Shown: positions 1 through 7,465 of the stretch, one piece after another | How the letters are laid out: each line of letters opens with the position of its first letter | Numbering within the stretch: position 1 is the first letter of the stretch | Program-made: the position numbers and the translations under genes | NCBI GenBank assembly: GCA_900556025.1 | Contig: USNG01000016.1 | Location: 1-34,652, forward strand | DNA from: an uncultured Mycoplasmatota bacterium | GTDB taxonomy: Bacteria > Bacillota_I > Bacilli_A > RF39 > UBA660 | Length of the DNA: 34,652 nucleotides | Direction: 5' to 3' | Notes under the pieces: generated by a model | Told to the model about the DNA's origin: nothing | The model's input: only the letters and a program-made list of their open reading frames with translations | Database searches by the model: none

Positions 1-1
1 A

Positions 2-570
2 CCAACAGCTACAAGAACTGGATACACATTCCTAGGATGGTTTACGGCAGCTACTGGAGGAACACGAGTAACAAAAGATACTAAAGTAAAAATAACAGAT
101 ACTCAAACATTATATGCTCATTGGAAAGTTAATACATACACTGTAACATTTGCTAAGAATGATGGTTCTAGTAATAGTGCTGGAACAAGTACTGTAACAT
201 ATGATGCTAAATATGGAAACCTACCAACAGTTTCGAGAACAGGTTATACGTTTGTAGGCTGGTTTACAGCAGCAAGTGGAGGAACACAAGTAACAAGTGA
301 TACAACAGTAAAAATAACAGAAGCTCAAACATTATATGCTCATTGGACAGCAAATAAATATACAGTGACATTTGTTAAGAATGATGGAACATCTAATACG
401 GCTGGAACAAGTACTGTTACATTTGGTTCTGGTTATGGAGTTCTCCCAACAATAACAAGAGGAGGATATGCCCTTGCAGGCTGGTATACAGCCGCTTCAG
501 GTGGAACTCAGGTTACATCTAGTACAATTTTAAAAACAGCAAGTGATCACAAATTATATGCTCATTGGAC
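2..570 (+). repeat. InlB_B-type protein repeats (one partial, two complete)
   Basis: Similar units of about 222-225 bases end at the LYAHW-coding sites near 109, 331 and 556. Units share the GTSTVT, GYTFxGW, SGGTQVTS and LYAHW blocks, and the DNA of neighbouring units is visibly similar, which suggests expansion by tandem duplication. Confidence 0.85.
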
Positions 571-1156
571 AGTAACAGACAAAACACCACCAAGTTGTGC
601 TTTAAGTGTTAGTGGAACAACAATTACTGCAACATATTCAGATCAAGGTGGAAGTGGAGTAGCATATTATGGATTTACTTCACCAACAACAATAAATTCA
701 AATAAAACAGCAATCACAAAAGCAGCTACTTATACTTTTGATGTAAAAGATGGTGTAGGCAATAGTACTAGTTGTAGTGTTACTGTAATTGCAACTACAT
801 CAAATACTAGTTGTTCTTCATGGGGAAGCAAATATTGTGCATCTTGGGGAAATGAATATTGTGCATCTTGGGGTGATTATTATTGTGCATCTTGGGGAAG
901 CTGTCAATCTTGGACTAAATGGTATTGTGATACTAATGGTGCAAGTGCATGTGGTAACCAAACATGTTGTAATAGTGCAGGAGGAACTTGGAAACGAGAT
1001 TGTACTTCATATAAATGTAATAACTATGCAAGAGATTGTAAGAAGTATACAAGAGATTGTAATAAATATACAAAAGATTGTACTGGGTATACTACAACAT
1101 ATTCTTGCCCTTCAGGATATACTAAGATAAACGATAGTTATTGTTATAGTAAATAA
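2..1156 (+). CDS. Secreted InlB-repeat surface protein with Cys-rich C-terminus (5' end outside window)
   Basis: The reading frame is open from base 2, so this is the C-terminal 384 residues of a larger protein whose start and presumed signal peptide lie upstream. It begins with one partial and two complete InlB_B (Listeria-Bacteroides) repeats of about 74 residues, each with a GYTFxGWFTA core and closing on LYAHW. Such repeats are typical of extracellular surface or adhesion proteins. An Ig-like/bacterial-surface segment follows (about residues 194-265, with DKTPPSCALSVSG and YTFDVKDGVGN). The last ~115 residues are Cys-rich with short repeats: YCASWGxx octads, then RDCxxYT heptads. No LPxTG motif or C-terminal membrane anchor is present, so attachment, if any, is by another route. 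A hairpin terminator follows the stop. The adhesin-like role is inferred from the repeats; the function of the C-terminal domain is unknown. Confidence 0.85.
   Translation, partial: PTATRTGYTFLGWFTAATGGTRVTKDTKVKITDTQTLYAHWKVNTYTVTFAKNDGSSNSAGTSTVTYDAKYGNLPTVSRTGYTFVGWFTAASGGTQVTSDTTVKITEAQTLYAHWTANKYTVTFVKNDGTSNTAGTSTVTFGSGYGVLPTITRGGYALAGWYTAASGGTQVTSSTILKTASDHKLYAHWTVTDKTPPSCALSVSGTTITATYSDQGGSGVAYYGFTSPTTINSNKTAITKAATYTFDVKDGVGNSTSCSVTVIATTSNTSCSSWGSKYCASWGNEYCASWGDYYCASWGSCQSWTKWYCDTNGASACGNQTCCNSAGGTWKRDCTSYKCNNYARDCKKYTRDCNKYTKDCTGYTTTYSCPSGYTKINDSYCYSK
833..904 (+). repeat. Three tandem 24-base units coding YCASWGxx
   Basis: Units start at 833, 857 and 881, each beginning TATTGTGCATCTTGGGG and varying only in the last two codons. 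A more diverged unit (CSSWGSK) lies directly upstream. They encode the first half of the Cys-rich C-terminal domain. Confidence 0.85.
1031..1093 (+). repeat. Three tandem 21-base units coding (R/K)DCxxYT
   Basis: Units start at 1031, 1052 and 1073 and encode RDCKKYT, RDCNKYT and KDCTGYT. They keep the C-x-x-aromatic spacing of the upstream Trp units but use Tyr. Confidence 0.85.
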
Positions 1157-1178
1157 AAAGAAACATATATTAAATATT

Positions 1179-1205
1179 AGTGACTTTTAAAGTCACTTTT
1201 ATTAT
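1179..1205 (+). terminator. Rho-independent terminator after the InlB-repeat gene
   Basis: Perfect stem AGTGACTTT / AAAGTCACT with a one-base centre (real loop a few bases larger), followed by a T-rich tract. Confidence 0.8.
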
Positions 1206-1213
1206 GCTAAAAT
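1205..1213 (+). promoter_or_regulatory. Extended -10 element for dnaE
   Basis: TGcTAAAAT is an extended -10 element; no good -35 is visible at the right distance. The predicted start of transcription is only about 9 bases before the dnaE start codon, with the ribosome binding site almost at the 5' end. Confidence 0.45.
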
Positions 1214-1228
1214 AATTAAGAGGTGCAT

Positions 1229-4120
1229 ATGAAATATATTCCATTAAATATTAAAACTGAATATGATTTAATGAATAGTCTTATCAAAATTGATGAGTTA
1301 ATTTCTTATGCAATAAATAATAAATATACTGCAATTGGAATAACTGATTATAATATGTTTGGTGACTATGAATTTATTTCTAAATGCATTAAAAACAATA
1401 TAAAACCAATTGTTGGAATAGAATTAACTATAGATGATAAAACATTTTATTTATATGCTAAACATTATGATGGATATATTTCATTATGCAAGATAGTAAG
1501 TAAAAATAATATAGATAGTATATCTTTTTCTGATATTAAAGAATTAGAATCTAACTTAATACTTGTTTGTGATGCAAAAGACTATGTTTTTTTGAACAAT
1601 ATATTTAAAAATATATATATTTATTATTGTGATGAAAAATCTAAAATTGAAGCTAAAAACATGTCTAATAAAGTTTTATATTTACCTAAAATAAAATATT
1701 TCAATAAAGAAGATAAAATATATCTAAAATATATTAAACTTATACAAGAATCAAAAACAATAGATGATGAAATATCATTAGAAGACAATTATCTAATAGA
1801 AAATAATAATAGTGAAGATATTAAAACTACTTATGACTTTATATCTAATATAGATATTAAAATTCCAAAAAGTACTCTTCATATCCCAGTCTATAATGAA
1901 AATTCTTTATCATATTTAAGAGCCTTAGCTAAAAAAGGATTAGAAAAAAGACTAAATGGTAATGTAACAGATAAATATAAAAATAGATTAATATATGAAT
2001 TATCTATAATAGAAAAAATGAATTATGTAGATTATTTCTTAATAGTTTATGATTTTGTTTTATTTGCTAAAAAGCATAATATTTTAGTAGGTCCTGGTAG
2101 AGGTAGTGGAGCTGCTTCATTAGTAAATTATGCTTTAGGTATTATTAATATAGATCCTTTAAAATATGATTTAATATTTGAAAGATTCTTAAATCCAGAC
2201 AGAATAACTATGCCTGATATAGATATAGATTTTGATAATCTAAAACGTGAAGAAGTAATAGAATATGTATCAAATAAATATGGTCATAAAAATACTGCTA
2301 GAATTGTTTCTTTTAATACAATGCTTCCAAAACAAATAATAAGAGATATAGGAAGAGTATTAAAATATGATAATACTTTAATTGATAAATTATGTAAAAC
2401 TATCAAAGATGAAAAAACATTTGTTGAACTTAAAAATAATTTAGAGTTTATGTCTTTTTTAAGAAAAAATGATTATGTTAAAAATTTAATTATTATATGT
2501 AACAAATTATGTGGTTTTAAAAAGAATACTGGTATGCATGCAGCAGGAGTAGTAATAAGTGACATTAGTCTAGATAATATTATGCCTTTATATAAATCTA
2601 ATGGTGTTATTTTAACTGGTTATAGTATGGAATATATTGAAACATTAGGCCTTTTAAAAATGGACTTTTTATCTATTAAAAATTTAAATACTATTTCAAA
2701 TATATTAGAAGATATTAAGAAAAGTGGATATGATTTTGATATTAATTCTATAGACTTAAATGATCAAAAAACTTTAGATTTATTTAAAAACGCTTATACA
2801 AGCGGTATATTTCAATTTGAAAAGCAAGGTATGAAAAACTTTCTTAAATTGTTACAAGTTGATGATTTTAACACTTTAGTTGACGCAATTGCTTTATATA
2901 GACCTGGTCCTAGAGATAATATTGATGAATATATTGCAAGAAAAAGAGGTAAGAAATATAACTATATAGTTAAAGAATTAGAACCAATATTAAGTAGTAC
3001 TTATGGAATAATTATTTATCAAGAACAAGTACTAGAAATATTAAGACAAGTAGCAGGATATTCATATAGTGAAGCAGATATAGTTAGAAGAGCTATGTCT
3101 AAAAAGAAACATGATATTATTGAATCAGAAAAATCAAAGTTTTTTGAATGCGTTATATCAAAAGGATATGATTCTAAAATAGCAGAAGAATTATATAATT
3201 TGATTATTAAGTTTGCTGAGTATGGTTTTAATAAATCACATTCAGTAGCATATTCACTAGTAGCTTTTCAAATGGCTTATTTGAAAGTTCACTATACAAG
3301 CTTCTTTATGAAGAGTTTACTAAATATGAAAAAGAATAGTAGTGATATAAAAGACTATTTAGATGAATCTAAATTATTAGGTTTAGAATTTGATAAGATT
3401 AATATAAATAAATCTACTAATGATTTTGAGTTATATAATTCAAAATTAGTTCTTCCATTTAGTATGATAAAACAAATATCATATTCTGTTTCAAATGAAA
3501 TAGTAGAAGAAAGAAATAAAAGAAAATTCGATTCTTTCTATGATTTTATGATTAGATGTTATCATGGAAGTATCAATAAAAAAGTAGTTATATCTTTAAT
3601 TGAATGTGGAGCATTTGATATTTTTAACATAAATAAAAAACAATACATAGAAAATATAGATGAAATAATAAACTATGTTAGTCTATGTAAAGAATTAAGC
3701 TTAGTAGTAGAAGAAAAACCAGCATTTGATGATATAGATGATTACACAGATAAAGAAAATATTGAACATGAAATAAAGAATTATGGTTTCTATTTATCAT
3801 TTCATCCAGTAACTAAATTTGATAGATCTAACACAGTAACATTAGAAAACATTAAGGCTTATTTTGATAAAACAATAACATTAATATTATTTTTAGATAA
3901 TTTTGATATAAAAAGAACTAAAAATAATGATAGAATTTGTTTCTTAAAATTATCTGATGAATATAAAAGTATAAATGGAGTAATATTTAAGGATTCTCTT
4001 AATAAAATAAATTCTATAGAAAAAAATACTGTTTATAAAATTAATGCTAAAGTTGAAAGAAGAGTAAATGAGTATCAATTAATTGTTTATAATATGATTA
4101 ATATAGATGTAAAAAAATAG
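1229..4120 (+). CDS. dnaE: DNA polymerase III alpha subunit, DnaE type
   Basis: Replicative C-family DNA polymerase of 963 residues. In Bacillota, DnaE works alongside PolC, extending primers at the replication fork. Seen: an N-terminal PHP-like domain, the palm motif GPGRGSGAA (about 288), the catalytic Asp cluster PDIDIDFDN (329-337), YRPGP, YQEQVLEILRQVAGYSYSEADIV-type fingers, FNKSHSVAYSLVAFQMAYLK, and a C-terminal OB-like region. The PHP domain lacks the usual HxH metal ligands (PLNIKTEYDL in their place) and has TDYNM for TDHGN, so it is probably not a metal-dependent nuclease. It is shorter than B. subtilis DnaE (about 1115). The ATG at 1229 is preferred over an in-frame GTG at 1223 because GAGGTG, which contains that GTG, serves as the ribosome binding site. 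Confidence 0.95.
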   Translation: MKYIPLNIKTEYDLMNSLIKIDELISYAINNKYTAIGITDYNMFGDYEFISKCIKNNIKPIVGIELTIDDKTFYLYAKHYDGYISLCKIVSKNNIDSISFSDIKELESNLILVCDAKDYVFLNNIFKNIYIYYCDEKSKIEAKNMSNKVLYLPKIKYFNKEDKIYLKYIKLIQESKTIDDEISLEDNYLIENNNSEDIKTTYDFISNIDIKIPKSTLHIPVYNENSLSYLRALAKKGLEKRLNGNVTDKYKNRLIYELSIIEKMNYVDYFLIVYDFVLFAKKHNILVGPGRGSGAASLVNYALGIINIDPLKYDLIFERFLNPDRITMPDIDIDFDNLKREEVIEYVSNKYGHKNTARIVSFNTMLPKQIIRDIGRVLKYDNTLIDKLCKTIKDEKTFVELKNNLEFMSFLRKNDYVKNLIIICNKLCGFKKNTGMHAAGVVISDISLDNIMPLYKSNGVILTGYSMEYIETLGLLKMDFLSIKNLNTISNILEDIKKSGYDFDINSIDLNDQKTLDLFKNAYTSGIFQFEKQGMKNFLKLLQVDDFNTLVDAIALYRPGPRDNIDEYIARKRGKKYNYIVKELEPILSSTYGIIIYQEQVLEILRQVAGYSYSEADIVRRAMSKKKHDIIESEKSKFFECVISKGYDSKIAEELYNLIIKFAEYGFNKSHSVAYSLVAFQMAYLKVHYTSFFMKSLLNMKKNSSDIKDYLDESKLLGLEFDKININKSTNDFELYNSKLVLPFSMIKQISYSVSNEIVEERNKRKFDSFYDFMIRCYHGSINKKVVISLIECGAFDIFNINKKQYIENIDEIINYVSLCKELSLVVEEKPAFDDIDDYTDKENIEHEIKNYGFYLSFHPVTKFDRSNTVTLENIKAYFDKTITLILFLDNFDIKRTKNNDRICFLKLSDEYKSINGVIFKDSLNKINSIEKNTVYKINAKVERRVNEYQLIVYNMINIDVKK

Positions 4121-4162
4121 ATATTTTATTGTAAAAAACACCTGAAAATGATATATTATCTA

Positions 4163-4168
4163 TATAAT
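4163..4168 (+). promoter_or_regulatory. -10 box upstream of the secA paralogue
   Basis: TATAAT with no convincing -35. The predicted transcription start falls near 4175, giving a leader of only about 12 bases that consists mainly of the AGGTGA ribosome binding site. Confidence 0.4.
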
Positions 4169-4187
4169 GATAAAATAGGTGAATGAT

Positions 4188-6902
4188 ATGGCAATCAAAG
4201 AAAAATTGAATGACTTATATTCTAAGAGGTTTAGAAAAGAGTATTTAAAAATTATAGATAAAGTTAATGAGCAGTTCTCTATGATAAGAGGTAAAAATAC
4301 TGATCTATCAAAAACCACTGAAAAGTTAAGAGAAAGACTTAGAAATGGGGAGGATATTAAAGATATTGTCCCAGAAGCATTAGCTGCTTGTAAAGAAGCT
4401 GTAAGAAGAAGTACCGGCTATAAAATACCTTATGATGTTCAAGCAGAGGCAGCAATTGCAATGATTGAAGATAAAACTATAGTTGAAATGCAAACTGGTG
4501 AAGGAAAAACTATGGTTCAAGTATTATCAGCCTATTTATCAGCACTTGAAGCCACTAAAAGTTTAGATAAAAATGAGTGGGGAAGTGTACACGTTTTAAC
4601 TTCTAATGACTTTTTAGCAGAAGAAAATGCTAAAGAAAATAAAGGTGTATTTAGCTTACTTGGTTTGTCATGTGGATGTGTTAATAGAAATAGACCAAAA
4701 GATAAAAGAGCACGTCAAGAATATATAAGAAATAAAAGAGAAGCCTATGATTCAGATATAGTTTATAGTACAGCAACAACAATTGCTTTCGATATGTTAG
4801 AAGATAACAATGTTGATAGATTTGAAGATAAATACATAAGAAAGAAACTATCAAAAGCTATCGTAGATGAGGCTGATGATGTACTTTTAGATCAAGCATT
4901 AAATCCATTATTACTATCTTCATCAAGAACAAACGTTTCAGAAGAAGAACAAAAAATAGTTGATGCTTTAACTTGGGCTAATAGTTTTGTAGAAGGAGAA
5001 TTTAACAGAAAAAAAGACGGTTCAAAAGATCCTGTAGACTGTTATGTTGAAGAAACTGAAAATAATCCTCCATATGTTATTAATCCAGAAACTGGTAAAA
5101 AAGAAAAAGCTGTATTTAGAGAAGCAAAAATAACAAGAAATACTGGAGAAGTAACTATATCTCAAAAATTAATAGATTATGTTTATAAATTAGTTGAAAA
5201 AGAAAAAGGATTATCTCCAAAAGAAAAAGATGAATTAGCTAAACTAAGATTAGAATGTATTTCTGATATTTTAAAAGCTAAATATTTGTTAAGAAATGGA
5301 ATCGATTATCAAATAGTTGATAAGATAACTGGTGCAGTGGTAAAACCTTATGATAGTGTAGATGCTAGAATTGCTTTAATTGATAATAATACAGGTACTT
5401 ATATGATGGATAGTAAATATTCGGGATTTACTCAAACAGCTGTAGAACTAGTCGAATCCATTAGAGCTAAAAATGATCCAAGACTTCACTATAGAGTTCC
5501 ACTAACAGTATCAGGAAGCACACTAGGTAAAAATACATATCCAAATTTAATTAAAGCATATGAAAATGTTAGTGGTATGACTGGTACTAGTAATGATGAA
5601 GCATTTGAAAAAATATATGGTTTTAGTACATATAAAGTACCAACAAGGAAACCATGTATAAGAGTAGACAAGGAAGATGAACTTTATTTAACTAAAAAAC
5701 AAAAATATCAAGCAATAATAGATGAAATCATAAGATGTACTGAAACACTACAACCAGTATTAATTGGAACAACAAGTGTAGAAGAAAGCAAAGAGATAAG
5801 TAAATTACTTGCAGAAAATGGTATTGTGCATAATTTATTAAATGCTGAGAATCATACTAAAGAAGGCTCTATAATAAGTACAGCTGGTCAACTTGGAAGT
5901 GTAACAGTAGCCACTAATATTGCTGGTCGTGGAGTTGATATACAACTTGGAGAAGGAGTAAAAGAATTAGGCGGTTTATACGTAATTGGTACTAGTAAAA
6001 ATAATAGTGAAAGAATAGATAGACAATTAAGAGGAAGAGCTGCTAGACAAGGAGACCCAGGATGTTCAAAATATTTTCAAAGTGTTGAAGATGATTTAGT
6101 ACAAAGAAATATGAGCCAAAACTTATATAAACAATTTCATATATACGCTGAAAGCCTAACAACTGATAAAAGCGGTAGAATTACAGCTAAAGCTATAATT
6201 GATAAAGTTAATAAGTGTCAAAAGAATCAAGAAGGCATCGATTTAGCAAATAGACTTTTAAGAGAAAAATGTGATGCTCCATTCGCTGAAATAATGCGTA
6301 GCCATTTTAAGTATAGAGACTCAATATTAAAAGCAACAAGTCTAAAAGATATAAATGAGTTAATGAAAAAAACTCTAATAAATACAGTTAACATGTTATT
6401 TAATGGAGTAACATTGGACTTAATCCCAACAAATGCTAATGTCACAAAAAGTTTCTTTAATGAAGAAGACTTTAAAAGAATATTTGGTAATAGTATAGAT
6501 ATAGAATCTTGTTTTGATTCAAATCCAGAAAAATATAAAAATAATATTATAAATGCATTAACTACTAGATTTGATAGTATGCCTAAAAACTATGAAAAAA
6601 CTAAATCTAAAATGTTAAGAACAATGGATGAGTTCTGGTCTTCATTCTTAGGTAATGAAATATGGGAACAAAAATCATTTGATTTAGCAACTATGTTAAA
6701 TCAACCATCTGATCCATTTAAAGCATACGAATTAATGATGAAAAACAAATATTCACAATGTAGTCTTCAAATGCTTATAGAACAATCAGCATATATATTA
6801 AACCCATCGCTAGAATATGGAAAATATAGTTCACCTGAATTAAGTGTATATGATGAAGAAGAATTTGAAAATAATGAAGGATATGGAGGAAGATCATGTT
6901 AA
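4188..6902 (+). CDS. SecA-family preprotein translocase ATPase, divergent (accessory SecA2-like)
   Basis: A DEAD/helicase-type motor that pushes preproteins through SecYEG at the membrane. Seen in 904 residues: Walker A MQTGEGKT (101-108), Walker B-region VDEADDVLLD (about 226; canonical SecA has DEVDS), the VSGMTGT motif, and the arginine-finger region GRGVDIQLGEGVKELGG (about 580) followed by LRGRAARQGDPG. The C-terminal CxCxSGKK zinc-binding tail of housekeeping SecA is absent; the protein ends in an acidic stretch and GGRSC. Loss of the SecB/lipid-binding tail and the altered DEAD box favour an accessory SecA with selected substrates, but I cannot see whether another secA exists in the genome. 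The ATG at 4188 follows AGGTGA; an in-frame GTG at 4179 lies inside that signal. The stop overlaps the next gene by 7 bases, so the two are probably translationally coupled. Confidence 0.85.
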   Translation: MAIKEKLNDLYSKRFRKEYLKIIDKVNEQFSMIRGKNTDLSKTTEKLRERLRNGEDIKDIVPEALAACKEAVRRSTGYKIPYDVQAEAAIAMIEDKTIVEMQTGEGKTMVQVLSAYLSALEATKSLDKNEWGSVHVLTSNDFLAEENAKENKGVFSLLGLSCGCVNRNRPKDKRARQEYIRNKREAYDSDIVYSTATTIAFDMLEDNNVDRFEDKYIRKKLSKAIVDEADDVLLDQALNPLLLSSSRTNVSEEEQKIVDALTWANSFVEGEFNRKKDGSKDPVDCYVEETENNPPYVINPETGKKEKAVFREAKITRNTGEVTISQKLIDYVYKLVEKEKGLSPKEKDELAKLRLECISDILKAKYLLRNGIDYQIVDKITGAVVKPYDSVDARIALIDNNTGTYMMDSKYSGFTQTAVELVESIRAKNDPRLHYRVPLTVSGSTLGKNTYPNLIKAYENVSGMTGTSNDEAFEKIYGFSTYKVPTRKPCIRVDKEDELYLTKKQKYQAIIDEIIRCTETLQPVLIGTTSVEESKEISKLLAENGIVHNLLNAENHTKEGSIISTAGQLGSVTVATNIAGRGVDIQLGEGVKELGGLYVIGTSKNNSERIDRQLRGRAARQGDPGCSKYFQSVEDDLVQRNMSQNLYKQFHIYAESLTTDKSGRITAKAIIDKVNKCQKNQEGIDLANRLLREKCDAPFAEIMRSHFKYRDSILKATSLKDINELMKKTLINTVNMLFNGVTLDLIPTNANVTKSFFNEEDFKRIFGNSIDIESCFDSNPEKYKNNIINALTTRFDSMPKNYEKTKSKMLRTMDEFWSSFLGNEIWEQKSFDLATMLNQPSDPFKAYELMMKNKYSQCSLQMLIEQSAYILNPSLEYGKYSSPELSVYDEEEFENNEGYGGRSC

Positions 6903-7378
6903 GAAAAATACTAGATTTTATTAGAATAATTATATCAATATATTTAGTTTTATATATCATCATAATGGCATATTTTACTATTAATAATCAGATTCATAAT
7001 ATCCAAAATGCTAATATATGGGGATATTATTATATGAAAGTAGATGATGAATATAATAAAAATGATATTCCAAAAGATAGATATATTATTTTACAAATGT
7101 CGTCTGATTTTAATGTTGGAGATTATGTAATTGTAAATGAAAATGACTCTTATAAACTAAAAAAAGTCACTAAAGTAGATAACTTTGAATATACATTAAA
7201 TTATAGTAATTTAGATGAAGAAACAACAGCAACAAATAACGATATAATATCAAAAGTAGTATATAATAATGCAACATTTAGTAATTTATTTGGTTTCTTT
7301 ACAAATATAATAACAGTAATAATATTATTTGTAATAGTTGTTATGATTCCAAACTTCACATATAAAAGATATAGTTAA
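6896..7378 (+). CDS. Membrane protein resembling a SipW-type signal peptidase but lacking catalytic residues
   Basis: 160 residues with two membrane segments (about 9-28 and 131-152) flanking an extracytoplasmic domain. By eye it follows the layout of SipW/SEC11-type signal peptidases: an N-terminal anchor, WGY (42-44) where SipW has FGY, then a block ending in NVGDYVIV (73-80) matching the GD-I-F segment, and NNDIISKVVY (114-123) before the second anchor. At the place of the catalytic SGSM motif it has VDDEY, and the HR partner motif is replaced by KLKK. It is therefore predicted to be proteolytically dead. It overlaps the upstream SecA paralogue by 7 bases and ends at a terminator, so it is probably a partner of that translocase, perhaps binding preproteins without cutting them. 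The fold assignment is an inference from a hand alignment; a simple unrelated membrane protein is the alternative. Confidence 0.6.
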   Translation: MLRKILDFIRIIISIYLVLYIIIMAYFTINNQIHNIQNANIWGYYYMKVDDEYNKNDIPKDRYIILQMSSDFNVGDYVIVNENDSYKLKKVTKVDNFEYTLNYSNLDEETTATNNDIISKVVYNNATFSNLFGFFTNIITVIILFVIVVMIPNFTYKRYS

Positions 7379-7381
7379 GAT

Positions 7382-7410
7382 AAAGCGTTATTTATAATAA
7401 TGCTTTTTTT
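7382..7410 (+). terminator. Terminator after the SecA-paralogue operon
   Basis: Imperfect stem AAAGC-TTATT / AATAA-GCTTT with loop TAT, followed by a run of T. Confidence 0.7.
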
Positions 7411-7412
7411 AT

Positions 7413-7440
7413 GCATAGAAACATATATATTTCATAGAAT
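7413..7440 (+). promoter_or_regulatory. Sigma-E-like promoter of spoIVA
   Basis: GCATAGA (7413-7419), 13 bases, then CATAGAAT (7433-7440). This resembles the B. subtilis sigma-E consensus (KMATATT, then CATACAMT), with the -10 matching at 7 of 8 positions. B. subtilis spoIVA is known to be transcribed by sigma-E. The predicted start is near 7447. Confidence 0.55.
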
Positions 7441-7465
7441 TTATTAGACTAGAAAGAAGGTATAT

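Noticed and set aside
789..1130. Alternative-frame ORF over the Cys-rich repeats
   Set aside because: It is a shadow of the repeat-coding frame, has no ribosome binding site, and the main frame carries the InlB and Cys-motif pattern.
1223..1228. GTG start of dnaE two codons earlier
   Set aside because: The GTG is part of the GAGGTG ribosome binding site for the ATG at 1229.
4179..4187. GTG start of the SecA paralogue three codons earlier
   Set aside because: It is part of the AGGTGA ribosome binding site for the ATG at 4188.
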